Shown piece by piece: positions 32,017-41,910 of a stretch of 64,000 bases of DNA (position 1 is the first letter of the stretch; each line of letters starts with the position of its first letter). Location: NCBI RefSeq assembly GCF_964340835.1, contig NZ_OZ204251.1. The stretch is one strand, 5' to 3'. This DNA comes from Bombilactobacillus bombi (GTDB taxonomy: Bacteria; Bacillota; Bacilli; Lactobacillales; Lactobacillaceae). The translations under genes were made by a program, and so were the position numbers. The notes below the pieces were generated by a model. It was not told the DNA's origin, made no database searches, and saw only the letters and a list, made by a program, of their open reading frames with translations.

Positions 32017-33153
32017 TTAATTACCAAATTTGTCTTTCATATTATCACGCATTCTCTCAAAAAGATTACGATCTTGTTCTTTAACTTTATCGCCGCCTAA
32101 TTTAGCAAACTGCTGCAGGGCTTCTTTTTGTTTATTATTTAAATGCTTTGGTGTAATAATCTCCACTGTTACGCGTTGATCGCCGACACCACCATGAAGA
32201 CGAGGAACACCTTGACCACGCAAGCGAAATACAGTTCCACTTTGAGTTCCAGCAGGAACTTTCAATTCTACTGGACCACGCACTGTCTTTACTTTAATCG
32301 TATCACCTAAGGCTGCCTGTGGAAACGAAATAGCTGCATGAGAATAAATTGTATCGCCGTCTCGTGTGAATTCTCGACTCGGTTCCACCTCAAAAACGAT
32401 ATATAAGTCACCATAAGGCCCCTTATTATCGCCAGCTTCACCTTGTCCATCCAGACGCATCCGTTGTAAATTATCAATTCCTGCAGGAATATTAATTTCC
32501 AAAGCATGGTTGCGGGTAATTTTACCCTTGCCATGACATTCAGGACACTTATCAGGTATTTCTTGTCCGCGACCACCACAAACATCACAAACTTGACGAC
32601 TTTGCATCATGCCTAACGGAGTCCGTTGACTAACTTGGATGTAACCACTACCATGGCACTTATGACAAGTTACAGGCTGAGTTCCCGGCTTCGCTCCAGA
32701 ACCATGACAAGTAGCACATTCTTCCTGACGATTATAATGAATAGTTTTTTTACCGCCAAAAATTGCTTCATCAAATTTTAATTTAACCCGATATTCTAAA
32801 TCGCGGCCTTTTTTTGGTGCAGTAGGATCACTACGCCGATTTGAACCACCACCAAAGATTGAACTGAAAATATCGCCAAAATCGCCAAAATCATCAAAAC
32901 CACCAAAGCCTTGATTGCCACCGCCGCTAAAACCACCTTGTTGATTGCTGGTGGAACCAAATTGGTCATATTGAGCTCTCTTTTGTGGATCTTTTAAGAT
33001 TTCATAGGCATCGTTGACTTCTTTGAACTTTTTTTCAGCATCTGGTGCTTTGTTGAGGTCAGGGTGATACTTTTTGGATAATTTACGGTAAGCTTTCTTA
33101 ATCTCGTCCTCTGAGGCGTTACGGTCAATGCCCAGTGTCTCATATGGATCCAT
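32017..33153 (-). CDS. dnaJ: chaperone DnaJ (Hsp40)
   Basis: DnaJ delivers unfolded clients to DnaK and stimulates its ATPase. The 378-residue protein has the J-domain with HPD at 30-32, a Gly/Phe-rich linker (about 70-105) and four CXXCXGXG zinc repeats (CATCHGSG, CHKCHGSG, CDVCGGRG, CPECHGKG). A C-terminal client-binding domain completes it. The ATG at 33153 is used. It is the last gene of the heat-shock operon, 73 bp after dnaK, and is closed by a terminator. Confidence 0.97.
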   Translation of the reverse strand: MDPYETLGIDRNASEDEIKKAYRKLSKKYHPDLNKAPDAEKKFKEVNDAYEILKDPQKRAQYDQFGSTSNQQGGFSGGGNQGFGGFDDFGDFGDIFSSIFGGGSNRRSDPTAPKKGRDLEYRVKLKFDEAIFGGKKTIHYNRQEECATCHGSGAKPGTQPVTCHKCHGSGYIQVSQRTPLGMMQSRQVCDVCGGRGQEIPDKCPECHGKGKITRNHALEINIPAGIDNLQRMRLDGQGEAGDNKGPYGDLYIVFEVEPSREFTRDGDTIYSHAAISFPQAALGDTIKVKTVRGPVELKVPAGTQSGTVFRLRGQGVPRLHGGVGDQRVTVEIITPKHLNNKQKEALQQFAKLGGDKVKEQDRNLFERMRDNMKDKFGN

Positions 33154-33226
33154 ATCTTACCCAGCCTTTCTTTTCAACGAAATGAGCCAAAGATTAGCTT
33201 TGGCCCAAACGATGAATTATTTTAAA

Positions 33227-35074
33227 TTATTTCTTTTGATCTGGATCAACTTCTTTAAAATCACCATCAACTGTATCACTCTTTCCATCAGTTGATTGGT
33301 TAGTATTATCTTGAGCTTGACCAGCCTGTGGATTATCTTTTTGTGCTTGTTGATATAACTTAACTGCTAAATCTTGAACAATCTTGTTTAACTCATCTTT
33401 CTTGCTCTTCATTTCATCAAGATTATTATCAGATTGAGCTTTCTTCAAAGCATCTTCTGCATCTTGGGCTTTTTTGATTTCCTCATCGGAAACTTTACCT
33501 TTGACATCCTTTAAAGTCTTATCTGTAGTAAAGATTAATTGATCTACTTCATTACGTAAATCTGCTTCTTCTTTACGCTTCTTATCTGCTTCTTCATTTT
33601 CTTGAGCTTCTTTTTTCATGCGTTCAATTTCTTCGTCAGTCAAGCCCGAAGAACTCTTGATAGTAATCTTTTGTGATTTACCAGTACCTAAATCTTTAGC
33701 AGATACATTAACAATGCCATTTTTATCGATATCGAACTTAACTTCAATTTGTGGAACGCCCCGAGGAGCTGCAGGAATATCTGTTAATTGGAAACGGCCT
33801 AATGTTTTGTTATCTGCTGCCATTGGACGTTCACCTTGTAAAACATGAATATCTACTGCAGGTTGATTATCAGCTGCGGTTGAAAATACTTGTGACTTGC
33901 TCGTAGGAATCGTCGTATTACGATCAATTAACTTCGTGAAGACGCCACCCATAGTCTCAATACCTAAAGATAATGGTGTTACATCCAGCAATACAATATC
34001 TTTAACATCACCAGTAATCACACCACCCTGAATTGCAGCTCCTAAAGCAACAGCTTCGTCAGGATTAATTGAATGGTCAGGTTCTTTACCAGTCCAACTT
34101 TTAACTGCTTCTTGAACAGCAGGAATCCGAGTAGAACCACCATTCAAAATAACTTTATTGATATCAGAACTACTTAAACCAGCATCTTTTAAAGCATTTT
34201 CAACCGGAATTCGAGTTTTATCTACCAAATCAGCGGTTAACTCATTAAATTTAGCCCGTGATAACGTTGCTTGTAAATGTAACGGACCTTCAGCACCGGC
34301 AGAAATAAAAGGTAAGCTGATTTCAGTTTCTGAAACACCAGAAAGGTCTTTTTTAGCTTTTTCAGCAGCATCTTTCAAACGTTGCAAAGCCATTTTGTCG
34401 TTAGACAAATCAACACCATGTTGTGCTTTAAAATCTGCTATTAACCAATCCATGATAGCATTATCGAAGTCATCACCACCAAGATGAGTATCACCGTTGG
34501 TTGACAATACTTGGAAAACACCATCACCTAATTCCAAAATAGAAACATCAAATGTTCCCCCACCAAGGTCATAGACTAAAACTTTTTCGTCTGCTTTACT
34601 TTTATCTAGACCATAAGCCAAGGCAGATGCAGTAGGTTCATTAATAATTCTCTTAACATCTAATCCTGCAATTTTACCAGCATCTTTAGTTGCTTGCCGT
34701 TGTGAATCATTAAAGTAAGCTGGAACCGTAATAACAGCTTCGGTAACTTCTTCGCCTAAATATTTTTCAGAAAATCCTTTGATATATTGCAAAATCATTG
34801 CTGAAATTTCTTGGGGAGTATATTCTTTGTCATCAACTTTGACTTTATAGCCTGCTTCACCAATATGACGCTTAATAGATGAAATTGTATTTGGATTAGT
34901 GATTGCTTGACGCTTAGCAACTTCACCTACTTGGGTTTCACCATCTTTAAAAGCTACTACTGATGGTGTAGTACGACCACCTTCAGGATTGGCAATAATT
35001 TTAGGTTCTCCACCTTCCAATACTGCTACCGCAGAATTAGTAGTTCCTAAGTCAATACCAATAATTTTAGACAT
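33227..35074 (-). CDS. dnaK: chaperone DnaK (Hsp70)
   Basis: DnaK is the ATP-dependent Hsp70 chaperone. The 615-residue protein starts with the ATPase signature GIDLGTTNSAVAV. It lacks the ~24-residue ATPase insert of Gram-negative DnaK, as usual in Gram-positives. It contains VYDLGGGTFDVS and the linker region DVTPLSLGIE, and has an acidic tail (VDGDFKEVDPDQKK). It sits third in hrcA-grpE-dnaK-dnaJ, under the CIRCE site at 36845. Confidence 0.98.
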   Translation of the reverse strand: MSKIIGIDLGTTNSAVAVLEGGEPKIIANPEGGRTTPSVVAFKDGETQVGEVAKRQAITNPNTISSIKRHIGEAGYKVKVDDKEYTPQEISAMILQYIKGFSEKYLGEEVTEAVITVPAYFNDSQRQATKDAGKIAGLDVKRIINEPTASALAYGLDKSKADEKVLVYDLGGGTFDVSILELGDGVFQVLSTNGDTHLGGDDFDNAIMDWLIADFKAQHGVDLSNDKMALQRLKDAAEKAKKDLSGVSETEISLPFISAGAEGPLHLQATLSRAKFNELTADLVDKTRIPVENALKDAGLSSSDINKVILNGGSTRIPAVQEAVKSWTGKEPDHSINPDEAVALGAAIQGGVITGDVKDIVLLDVTPLSLGIETMGGVFTKLIDRNTTIPTSKSQVFSTAADNQPAVDIHVLQGERPMAADNKTLGRFQLTDIPAAPRGVPQIEVKFDIDKNGIVNVSAKDLGTGKSQKITIKSSSGLTDEEIERMKKEAQENEEADKKRKEEADLRNEVDQLIFTTDKTLKDVKGKVSDEEIKKAQDAEDALKKAQSDNNLDEMKSKKDELNKIVQDLAVKLYQQAQKDNPQAGQAQDNTNQSTDGKSDTVDGDFKEVDPDQKK

Positions 35075-35101
35075 AAAACTTATACCTTCCTTTTACTTCT
35101 T

Positions 35102-35731
35102 TTATTGTGCTACAACTACCATGCTTGGTCTAATTACTCGATCTTTTAATTTATAACCAGCCTGCAAAACTTGTACTACTGTTTCAGCAGGATGTTGGTC
35201 ATCAGCTGGTACAGTTTGTACAGCTTGGTGAACCGTTGGATCAAACTTTTGATCTTGGGCCTCAATTTCTACGACGTTATTTTCAGCTAGAGCTTGTTTT
35301 AGATGTTTTAAAACCATTTCTACACCTGTAATAATACCTTGACTGCTTGCATCTTGATTTTGCTCTTGAGCAGTTAATGCCCGTTGTAGATTATCCAAAG
35401 ATGGTAAAATTGCAGTTGCCAATTTTTGGCCATCATACTTGATTAAAGCTGCTTGATCTTGTTGATTGTGCTTTTTGATATTTTGAATTTCAGCTTCAGC
35501 ACGTAGATACTTATCTTGTGCCTCTTTTAACTGTGCTTCTAATTCTTGATTTTTATCTAACAATTTATCAACTACAGCAGTATCAACTTTTTTACTATCA
35601 GCTTGTTCATCTGTTGGTTTATCTTCTTTAACAGTTTGAGAATGCTTTTTTTCTGATTTAATGGATTTCTTTTGAGTATTCAAATCCTCTTCTGATGGAA
35701 ATTCTTCGGCATCAATTTCTGATTTTGTCAA
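35102..35731 (-). CDS. grpE: nucleotide exchange factor GrpE
   Basis: GrpE releases ADP from DnaK. The 209-residue protein has a long acidic/charged N-terminal tail, a coiled-coil (about 50-110, KYLRAEAEIQNIKKHNQQ) and the compact C-terminal domain with KFDPTVHQAVQ and the final YKLKDRVIRPSMVVVAQ-like signature. The start is TTG at 35731, seven bases after GGAGG. It is second in the heat-shock operon, 22 bp after hrcA and 27 bp before dnaK. Confidence 0.96.
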   Translation of the reverse strand: MTKSEIDAEEFPSEEDLNTQKKSIKSEKKHSQTVKEDKPTDEQADSKKVDTAVVDKLLDKNQELEAQLKEAQDKYLRAEAEIQNIKKHNQQDQAALIKYDGQKLATAILPSLDNLQRALTAQEQNQDASSQGIITGVEMVLKHLKQALAENNVVEIEAQDQKFDPTVHQAVQTVPADDQHPAETVVQVLQAGYKLKDRVIRPSMVVVAQ

Positions 35732-35753
35732 TTTCTTGCCTCCTTATCTTAAT

Positions 35754-36827
35754 TTAACTTGAATTACCATTAATCTCTCTAAAGTAATCAAATAATCTTT
35801 TTGCTAATTCTTTTCTCAGAGATGCAATCAAACCAATTAATTGCGAATATGGCATATTAGTTGGACCTAATAACGCAATTAATCCTTGTCCATAATCACC
35901 GACACTGTAACGTGCAGTAATTAAACTATAATTTTTTAAAATTTGCTGATCAAATTCATCCCCAAGTTGGACACTAATACCAGGTCCTTGATCCAAATCA
36001 GGGTCATCCTGATCTAAACCTAGCAATTTGGTTAAATCACGATCATTGTCGAATAATGAATAAAGATATTTCAAATTGGAACTATTGCGGACATCTACAT
36101 AGTTAAATAAATTAGATTTACCGTCAACAAAGAAATGATCTGCAGAAACATTATCAATAATATCATCTAACATGGACAAAAATCCATCCGGAGTCTGCAA
36201 GTATTGCGAAACTAAATATGGAAAATCAGTCTTTAAGCGTTTAGAAACCTCAGACAATGTTTCTCCTACTAATTGATCATTAATAATCCGGACGACTGAT
36301 TCTAATTGTTCACTAGGCAAATCTGTTGGAATTTTGTAAATTTGATTATAGACATCACCACTACTAGTGACAATAATAGCCATAATTTGTTGCTGACTTA
36401 ATGGCACTATTCTAAAACCAGTTAACTTAGTATTCTTGCTTTCAGGACCTAAAGCAATGGCTGTATAGCTAGTTAAAGTTGACAAAATTCGCGCTGACTG
36501 CTCAACAATTTCATCAATTTTATTAAATCTTGGCTTAGAAAAATCTGATTGAATTAATTCCGATATTTGTTCAGAAACGTTAATTGGTTCTAATAAATTA
36601 TCCAAATAATATCGATAACCCTTAGCAGATGGGACACGCCCGGAAGACAGATGAATTTTTTCAATAAAGCCTGCCTTTTCTAAGCTAGCCATATCATTGC
36701 GGATGGTTGCTGAACTAACATGTGTTGGCAAAACATCTAACAACGCTTTAGAACCTATGGGCTGCCCAGTTTCAATGTATTCTTGCACAATTGCTTTTAA
36801 AATCTGTGCTTGACGATCAGTTATCAA
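35754..36827 (-). CDS. hrcA: heat-inducible transcription repressor HrcA
   Basis: HrcA represses class I heat-shock operons by binding CIRCE and needs GroEL for activity. The 357-residue protein has the N-terminal winged helix (RQAQILKAIVQEYIETGQPIGS, SSATIRNDMASLEKAGFI) and the GAF-like HrcA core with the closing MPYSQLIGLIASL. The start is TTG at 36827 after GAGGTGAT. A perfect CIRCE element 18 bp upstream shows that it controls its own operon. Confidence 0.97.
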   Translation of the reverse strand: MITDRQAQILKAIVQEYIETGQPIGSKALLDVLPTHVSSATIRNDMASLEKAGFIEKIHLSSGRVPSAKGYRYYLDNLLEPINVSEQISELIQSDFSKPRFNKIDEIVEQSARILSTLTSYTAIALGPESKNTKLTGFRIVPLSQQQIMAIIVTSSGDVYNQIYKIPTDLPSEQLESVVRIINDQLVGETLSEVSKRLKTDFPYLVSQYLQTPDGFLSMLDDIIDNVSADHFFVDGKSNLFNYVDVRNSSNLKYLYSLFDNDRDLTKLLGLDQDDPDLDQGPGISVQLGDEFDQQILKNYSLITARYSVGDYGQGLIALLGPTNMPYSQLIGLIASLRKELAKRLFDYFREINGNSS

Positions 36828-36844
36828 AACAAATCACCTCGCTT

Positions 36845-36908
36845 TTAGCACTCAGTATCTATGAGTGCTAACAGTATAAAATATAGCAATCTATTAGCAC
36901 TGTGTCAA
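36845..36908 (-). promoter_or_regulatory. heat-shock promoter with CIRCE operator
   Basis: On minus, TTGACA (36903-36908) and TATATT (36880-36885) are 17 bp apart, an ideal sigma-A promoter. A perfect CIRCE, TTAGCACTC-N9-GAGTGCTAA, lies at 36845-36871 just downstream. HrcA bound there blocks the operon. Confidence 0.95.
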
Positions 36909-36916
36909 GTTGATTG

Positions 36917-37861
36917 CTACTTTTTTTTAAAATAATTTTGCGTTACTTGCTGATCACTTTTTAATTGGTCAATTAACTGTAATTCATTTGCAAAAGCTAT
37001 TTCTTCACGAATATATTGCAGCCATTCTATTTTTAATTCTTGACCATAAATATCTTGATTGAAATTTAAAATATTAGCTTCAACGGTTATCGGATTTTGC
37101 CCATGATTAAATGTTAAATTACGGCCAATTTGAGTCATAGCAGGATACCATTTTTGACCGCTTTGGACTCTGGTTATATATACTCCAAAAGTCGGTAATA
37201 ATTGATTGGCAGATATGTCTAGATTAGCTGTCGGAAATCCTAATTGTCGTCCGACTGCGCGCCCATGTACAACTAGACCACTATTTTGATAATTATACCC
37301 CAGTAATAAATTAGCTTGTTCAATTTGCTGATTAGCTAAATATTTTTTTATATTAGTAGAGGAAATTTTATGTTCCGCAAATTGTAATTTAGGGATTTCA
37401 ACTACTTTGAATTTATGCTCTGCTAATGTTCTCAAATGTTGCATATTAGCAATATTTTTGGGTCCAAAGGTCCAATCAAATCCTGCTACTAAGGTATCCA
37501 AATTTAACTGTTGCAAAAAATCCTGCACAAATTTTGCTGGTGTTAATTGAGAAAATTCTGCATTAAACTTCGCAATATAGACAATATCAACGCCCAACTT
37601 TTGCAATAATTCTAATTTTCGCTCTGGCAATGATAAATATTGATACTCTTGGGATTTATTAGTTCCAAACACTGTTGCAGGATGGCGATCAAAAGTTAAT
37701 ACTCCTGCTGGCAGCTGTTTCGTTTTTGCTAAGCGAATCGCTGTCTTAATTACATTTTGATGGCCAAGATGTATCCCATCAAAAAAGCCGGCAGCTAAAA
37801 CCAAGGGCTTTTGATTGATAATATTCATTTGCTGGGGAAAATTTAATTCTTGAACTTGCAT
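36917..37861 (-). CDS. ribF: bifunctional riboflavin kinase/FAD synthetase
   Basis: RibF makes FMN from riboflavin and then FAD. The 314-residue protein has an N-terminal nucleotidyltransferase domain (GFFDGIHLGHQNVI, about 28-41, and FGFD-like VAGFDWTFGP) and a C-terminal riboflavin kinase domain (GRAVGRQLGFPTANL). Start 37861 has AGGTGAT overlapping the truB stop; an ATG at 37879 lies inside truB without a site. The truB-ribF order is standard in Bacillota. Confidence 0.95.
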   Translation of the reverse strand: MQVQELNFPQQMNIINQKPLVLAAGFFDGIHLGHQNVIKTAIRLAKTKQLPAGVLTFDRHPATVFGTNKSQEYQYLSLPERKLELLQKLGVDIVYIAKFNAEFSQLTPAKFVQDFLQQLNLDTLVAGFDWTFGPKNIANMQHLRTLAEHKFKVVEIPKLQFAEHKISSTNIKKYLANQQIEQANLLLGYNYQNSGLVVHGRAVGRQLGFPTANLDISANQLLPTFGVYITRVQSGQKWYPAMTQIGRNLTFNHGQNPITVEANILNFNQDIYGQELKIEWLQYIREEIAFANELQLIDQLKSDQQVTQNYFKKK

Positions 37862-37868
37862 TATTTTA

Positions 37869-38768
37869 TCACCTATCATTTTTTAACAACATTAATTGAG
37901 GTACATATAATTCATTTTGCTGTTGATAAATTGCTTTTAAAACACCCTTATAAAACAACGCCAGCTGTGAATCTGAAACCGTTAATTTTAAAGATCGTCC
38001 ATTTTGAACATAACGCCATTGCTCATTAGATAAATCATAACGCTTAGATTGCTTAAAAGCGGCACTCAAAGATAATAAAAAGCTATTTTCGCCAGCATTA
38101 AAGCTCTTTTCAATTTGCTCCAAAGTAACAGTGTCTTTAAGTGTAAAAGTACCACCAATAGTTCGAGTTAACTGATTCATATGTGCTGGCACCTGTAATA
38201 GATCTCCTAGTTGGACAGCCAATGTCCGAATATAAGTTCCCTTCGAACATTGGACTTCAAATTCTATAATTTGTTTGCCAACATCTGCTAAAAAAGTAGG
38301 AGTGTTTAATACTTCAAAATGATAAATATTAACTTCCCTTGTCGGACGTTCAACTGATTCATGAGCTCGAGCATATTCATATAATCGCTTGCCATTGACA
38401 CGGACTGCAGAATATAAAGGCGGTGTTTGTTTAATCTTTCCTGTGAGAGCTTTCATAGCCTTAACTATTTGTTCAGTAGTAAAGGGCTCTTTCAAAACTT
38501 CTTGCGCCACTACATCTCCGCTCGCATCTTCTGTAGTAGTAGCTTGCCCTAAAGTAATTTGTCCTCGATAAGTTTTGGGGGACTGCATTAAGTGGTTAAC
38601 TAACTTGGTAGCTTGGCCTACACAAATAACCAAAACACCATCTACATCAGGATCTAATGTTCCTGTGTGTCCAATTTTGCGTTCATGAAGAATTTTGCGC
38701 AGGCGATAAACACAGTCTGCACTAGTGATTCCTTTCGGCTTATATAAAGGAATGATGCCATTCATCAT
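37869..38768 (-). CDS. truB: tRNA pseudouridine(55) synthase TruB
   Basis: TruB makes pseudouridine 55 in the T-loop of tRNAs. The 299-residue protein has the start NGIIPLYKPKGITS and the catalytic motif GHTGTLDPDVDGVL with the nucleophilic Asp around residue 38. Further family motifs are RVNGKRLYEYAR and CSKGTYIRTLA. GGAGAG precedes the ATG. It is separated from rbfA by a terminator-like hairpin and followed directly by ribF. Confidence 0.96.
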   Translation of the reverse strand: MMNGIIPLYKPKGITSADCVYRLRKILHERKIGHTGTLDPDVDGVLVICVGQATKLVNHLMQSPKTYRGQITLGQATTTEDASGDVVAQEVLKEPFTTEQIVKAMKALTGKIKQTPPLYSAVRVNGKRLYEYARAHESVERPTREVNIYHFEVLNTPTFLADVGKQIIEFEVQCSKGTYIRTLAVQLGDLLQVPAHMNQLTRTIGGTFTLKDTVTLEQIEKSFNAGENSFLLSLSAAFKQSKRYDLSNEQWRYVQNGRSLKLTVSDSQLALFYKGVLKAIYQQQNELYVPQLMLLKNDR

Positions 38769-38825
38769 TGTTCTCTCCTAAATATTAATATCTAACCTTT
38801 CAATTATAGCATAAAGTTTATAGCA

Positions 38826-38849
38826 AAATAGCCGGTTACCCGGCTATTG
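38826..38849 (-). terminator. terminator-like hairpin at the rbfA end
   Basis: AATAGCCGG and CCGGCTATT with a short centre and a TTTT tail on minus overlap the rbfA stop codon. It may end part of the nusA-infB-rbfA transcript before truB. Confidence 0.7.
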
Positions 38850-39194
38850 TTCTTGTTCATGCATTTTTTTAATTAATTCATCAATTCGTTCCCCATAACG
38901 AACAGATTGATCTTGTTTAAAAAATAATTCTGGGGTTTTATAAATCGAAAGTCGCTGACCTAATTCTTTTCTAATTAAGCCTTTGGCTTTATCTAAACCA
39001 GCTTGAGCTTTTTCGGCACTACTGGCAGTATCTGACAAAATACTAAAGTAAATTGTAGCTTGTTGTAAATCACCAGTTACATCAACACCGGTAATCGTAA
39101 CTCCGTCTACACGTGGATCACGGATCCGCTTGAGAAGTATATCGTTAACTTCACGCTGAATCTCTTGTTCAACTCTGCCGACACGATACTTCAT
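38844..39194 (-). CDS. rbfA: ribosome-binding factor A
   Basis: RbfA assists late maturation of the 30S subunit. The 116-residue protein has the KH-like fold and family motifs RVGRVEQEIQREVNDIL and VTITGVDVTGDLQQATIYFS. The ATG at 39194 follows AGGAGG. It sits 12 bp after infB in the standard nusA-infB-rbfA operon, and its stop codon is inside a terminator hairpin. Confidence 0.96.
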   Translation of the reverse strand: MKYRVGRVEQEIQREVNDILLKRIRDPRVDGVTITGVDVTGDLQQATIYFSILSDTASSAEKAQAGLDKAKGLIRKELGQRLSIYKTPELFFKQDQSVRYGERIDELIKKMHEQEQ

Positions 39195-39206
39195 TGGATT
39201 CCTCCT

Positions 39207-41897
39207 CTATTCTACAGGTACTTCTTGCATAATATAGGCCTCTACCTGATCGTCAACTTTAATATCATTATAATTTTCAATCATAAGGCCACATTCAAAT
39301 CCTTGTTTAACTTCTTTGACATCATCTTTAAAGCGTTTAAGAGAAGCTAATTTACCTTCATAGATGACAATACCATCACGAATTAAACGAACTCCACTGT
39401 CACGTTGAATTAATCCAGAATCTACTATGCAGCCAGCAATTGTACCTAATTTAGATACTTTGTAAGTTTCTCGCACAGTTAAATTGCCCGTAACTTTTTC
39501 TTCATAAACAGGTTCTAACATACCCTTCATTGCTGACTCAATTTCATCAATTGCATTATAAATCACATTATGCAATCGAATATCAACATTTTCTTCGTCT
39601 GCTTGAATTTTAGCTTGGTTAGTTGGACGAACGTTAAAACCAATAATGATAGCATTACTTGCAGAAGCTAAAGTGACATCTGTTTCTGTAATGGCACCCG
39701 CAGCAGCATGAATAATATTAACTCGAACGCCTTCAACATCAATTTTTTCTAGACTATTTTTCAAAGCTTCAACTGATCCTTGTACGTCCGCTTTAATAAT
39801 AACATCAACTTGTTTCATATCTTGTTGCTTCATCGTATCAAACAAGTTATCCAATGTAACAGCATTAGTCCGCTTGCGTTCTTGAATTTGCGCCTGTTTA
39901 GCCCGTTCTTCACCAGCTGAACGTGCTAATTTCTCGCTTTCAAAGACAACAAATTTATCCGCTGATTGAGGCACATCGTTTAATCCTGTAATCATTACTG
40001 GTTGCGATGGTAATGCTTCTTTAATCTGGCGTCCACGATCATCGGTCATTACCCTTACACGACCAAAAGTATTACCTACAACAATTGGATCACCCTTATG
40101 CAAAGTACCTTGTTGTACCAAAAGACTTGCAACTGGACCACGGCCTTTATCCAAACGAGCTTCAATGACAGTTCCGACTGCCTTTTGTTGAGGATTAGCC
40201 TTCAATTCTAAAACGTCAGCTTCTAGAAGGATCATTTGCAACAAATCATCAATCCCAGTACCCTTTTTAGCAGAAATATTAACAAAAATTGTATCGCCAC
40301 CAAAATCTTCTGGGATTAAATCATATTGCATTAATTCTTCAGTAACATGTTGCGGATTAGCATCTGGTTTATCAATCTTATTAATAGCAACAATAATTGG
40401 GTCATTTGCTGCTTTAGCATGATTAATTGCTTCAATAGTTTGTGGCATGACACCATCATCCGCAGCTACAACTAAAATAACAATATCAGTAATATCAGCA
40501 CCACGAGCACGCATATTCGAAAAGGCAGCATGTCCTGGAGTATCTAAGAAGGTAATTAAACGATCATCTAGACGCACTTGATAAGCACCAATATGCTGAG
40601 TAATACCACCAGCTTCATCATCAGTTACATGACTATGACGAAGCCGATCTAACAACGTAGTTTTACCATGGTCAACGTGCCCCATAATTGTAACTACTGG
40701 AGGTCTTTTGGCTAGATTTTCTGTATTATTAACTTCTTCTTCAAAAAAGTTATCTAAGTTAGTAATGTCTTCTTCAACTTTTTCTTGAGCATCAATACCA
40801 TAATCTGCAGCTAGTAATTCTACTGTATCTTTATCTAAAGATTGATTTTGGTTGACCATAATTCCCAGCATAAATAATTTTTTAACAATTTCTGCGGGTT
40901 CACGATGCAAAATTTTCCCTAAATCTTGAGCATTCATCCCAACGCTATATTCCAAAGTCTCTGGTAATGGACGTTCTTTACGCTGTGGCATAGGTTTCTT
41001 AGGTTGTGTTGCTTGTTGCTTGCGTAATTTCTTTTTATTTTTATGCTTGGGACGATTACGATAATTAGTAAAGTCGTTTTTGCGCCGATTGTTGGTAAAT
41101 TCATGTTGACGCTTATTAGCATTATCGGTAGTCTTTTGTTCAGTAGTTGGTGTGGGTGTTACTGAAGCAACACTACGTGTTGGTGTTTTGCTAGTTATCT
41201 TATTAGCTGGTTTCGCTTGCGTATTTGTATGATTTTGATGTTGATTATGATTATGTTGGTTATTATTACTATTATGCTGCGAAGTAACATTTTTGCGCGA
41301 TGAAGTACTGTTATGATGTTGGTCATTATTGTGAGTAACTTTTTTAGCAGGTTTTTGGCGTGCTTGTTCTACTTCCACAACAGAAGCTTGTGCATTTTGC
41401 TTATACTGTGCTAAATGTTTACGACCAGCACTAGCACGATTAATCATTTCAGAGCGATGATCATTATTATTTCGATTTTGATTAAATCGATTTTTATTAT
41501 TATTACGACGATGATTATTATTGCTGTTGTTAGTATTATTCACAGAATGATTATTAGTAGCTGAACGTTTGTTGGCACTATTGTGTTCAGCATTTTGATT
41601 ATGATTATTAGTAGCTGTTTTTTTCTTTTCGGGCTTTCTAATGGCAGTTACTTTAATTTTAGTTTTTTCTGAATGTTGACTATGATTATTTTTATTATTG
41701 GTTGAACTGCTAGCAGCTTCAGAAGTTTGCGGCTTTTTTTGTCCTTTAACAATATGTGTTAATTGTGTTTGTTGCTGGTCTGATAAAACCGACATATGTG
41801 ATGAAACCTCAATCTTATGTTTTTGTGCCAAGTCTACTAAATTTTTGCTTGGGATTGCTAATTCTTTTGCTAGTTCATATACACGCTTTTTTCCCAT
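39207..41897 (-). CDS. infB: translation initiation factor IF-2 with Asn/His-rich linker
   Basis: IF-2 positions initiator tRNA on the 30S subunit and promotes subunit joining. The 896-residue protein begins with the IF2-N motif (RVYELAKELAIPSKNLV). A very long low-complexity region follows (about 60-300), rich in Asn, His, Gln and Lys. After a second IF2-N domain come the GTPase core (GHVDHGKTTLLDRL around 405, DTPGHAAF, NKIDKP) and domains II-IV. The ATG at 41897 follows AAGGAGCG. It lies in the nusA operon, 13 bp after ylxQ. Confidence 0.97.
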   Translation of the reverse strand: MGKKRVYELAKELAIPSKNLVDLAQKHKIEVSSHMSVLSDQQQTQLTHIVKGQKKPQTSEAASSSTNNKNNHSQHSEKTKIKVTAIRKPEKKKTATNNHNQNAEHNSANKRSATNNHSVNNTNNSNNNHRRNNNKNRFNQNRNNNDHRSEMINRASAGRKHLAQYKQNAQASVVEVEQARQKPAKKVTHNNDQHHNSTSSRKNVTSQHNSNNNQHNHNQHQNHTNTQAKPANKITSKTPTRSVASVTPTPTTEQKTTDNANKRQHEFTNNRRKNDFTNYRNRPKHKNKKKLRKQQATQPKKPMPQRKERPLPETLEYSVGMNAQDLGKILHREPAEIVKKLFMLGIMVNQNQSLDKDTVELLAADYGIDAQEKVEEDITNLDNFFEEEVNNTENLAKRPPVVTIMGHVDHGKTTLLDRLRHSHVTDDEAGGITQHIGAYQVRLDDRLITFLDTPGHAAFSNMRARGADITDIVILVVAADDGVMPQTIEAINHAKAANDPIIVAINKIDKPDANPQHVTEELMQYDLIPEDFGGDTIFVNISAKKGTGIDDLLQMILLEADVLELKANPQQKAVGTVIEARLDKGRGPVASLLVQQGTLHKGDPIVVGNTFGRVRVMTDDRGRQIKEALPSQPVMITGLNDVPQSADKFVVFESEKLARSAGEERAKQAQIQERKRTNAVTLDNLFDTMKQQDMKQVDVIIKADVQGSVEALKNSLEKIDVEGVRVNIIHAAAGAITETDVTLASASNAIIIGFNVRPTNQAKIQADEENVDIRLHNVIYNAIDEIESAMKGMLEPVYEEKVTGNLTVRETYKVSKLGTIAGCIVDSGLIQRDSGVRLIRDGIVIYEGKLASLKRFKDDVKEVKQGFECGLMIENYNDIKVDDQVEAYIMQEVPVE

Positions 41898-41910
41898 AAA
41901 TTCACGCTCC

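Noticed and set aside
41221..41640. CRISPR-like or tandem DNA repeat
   Set aside because: The repetitive ATTATT/GTTATT stretches encode the Asn/His linker of IF-2. There are no regular repeats or spacers, and no CRISPR array was seen in the window.
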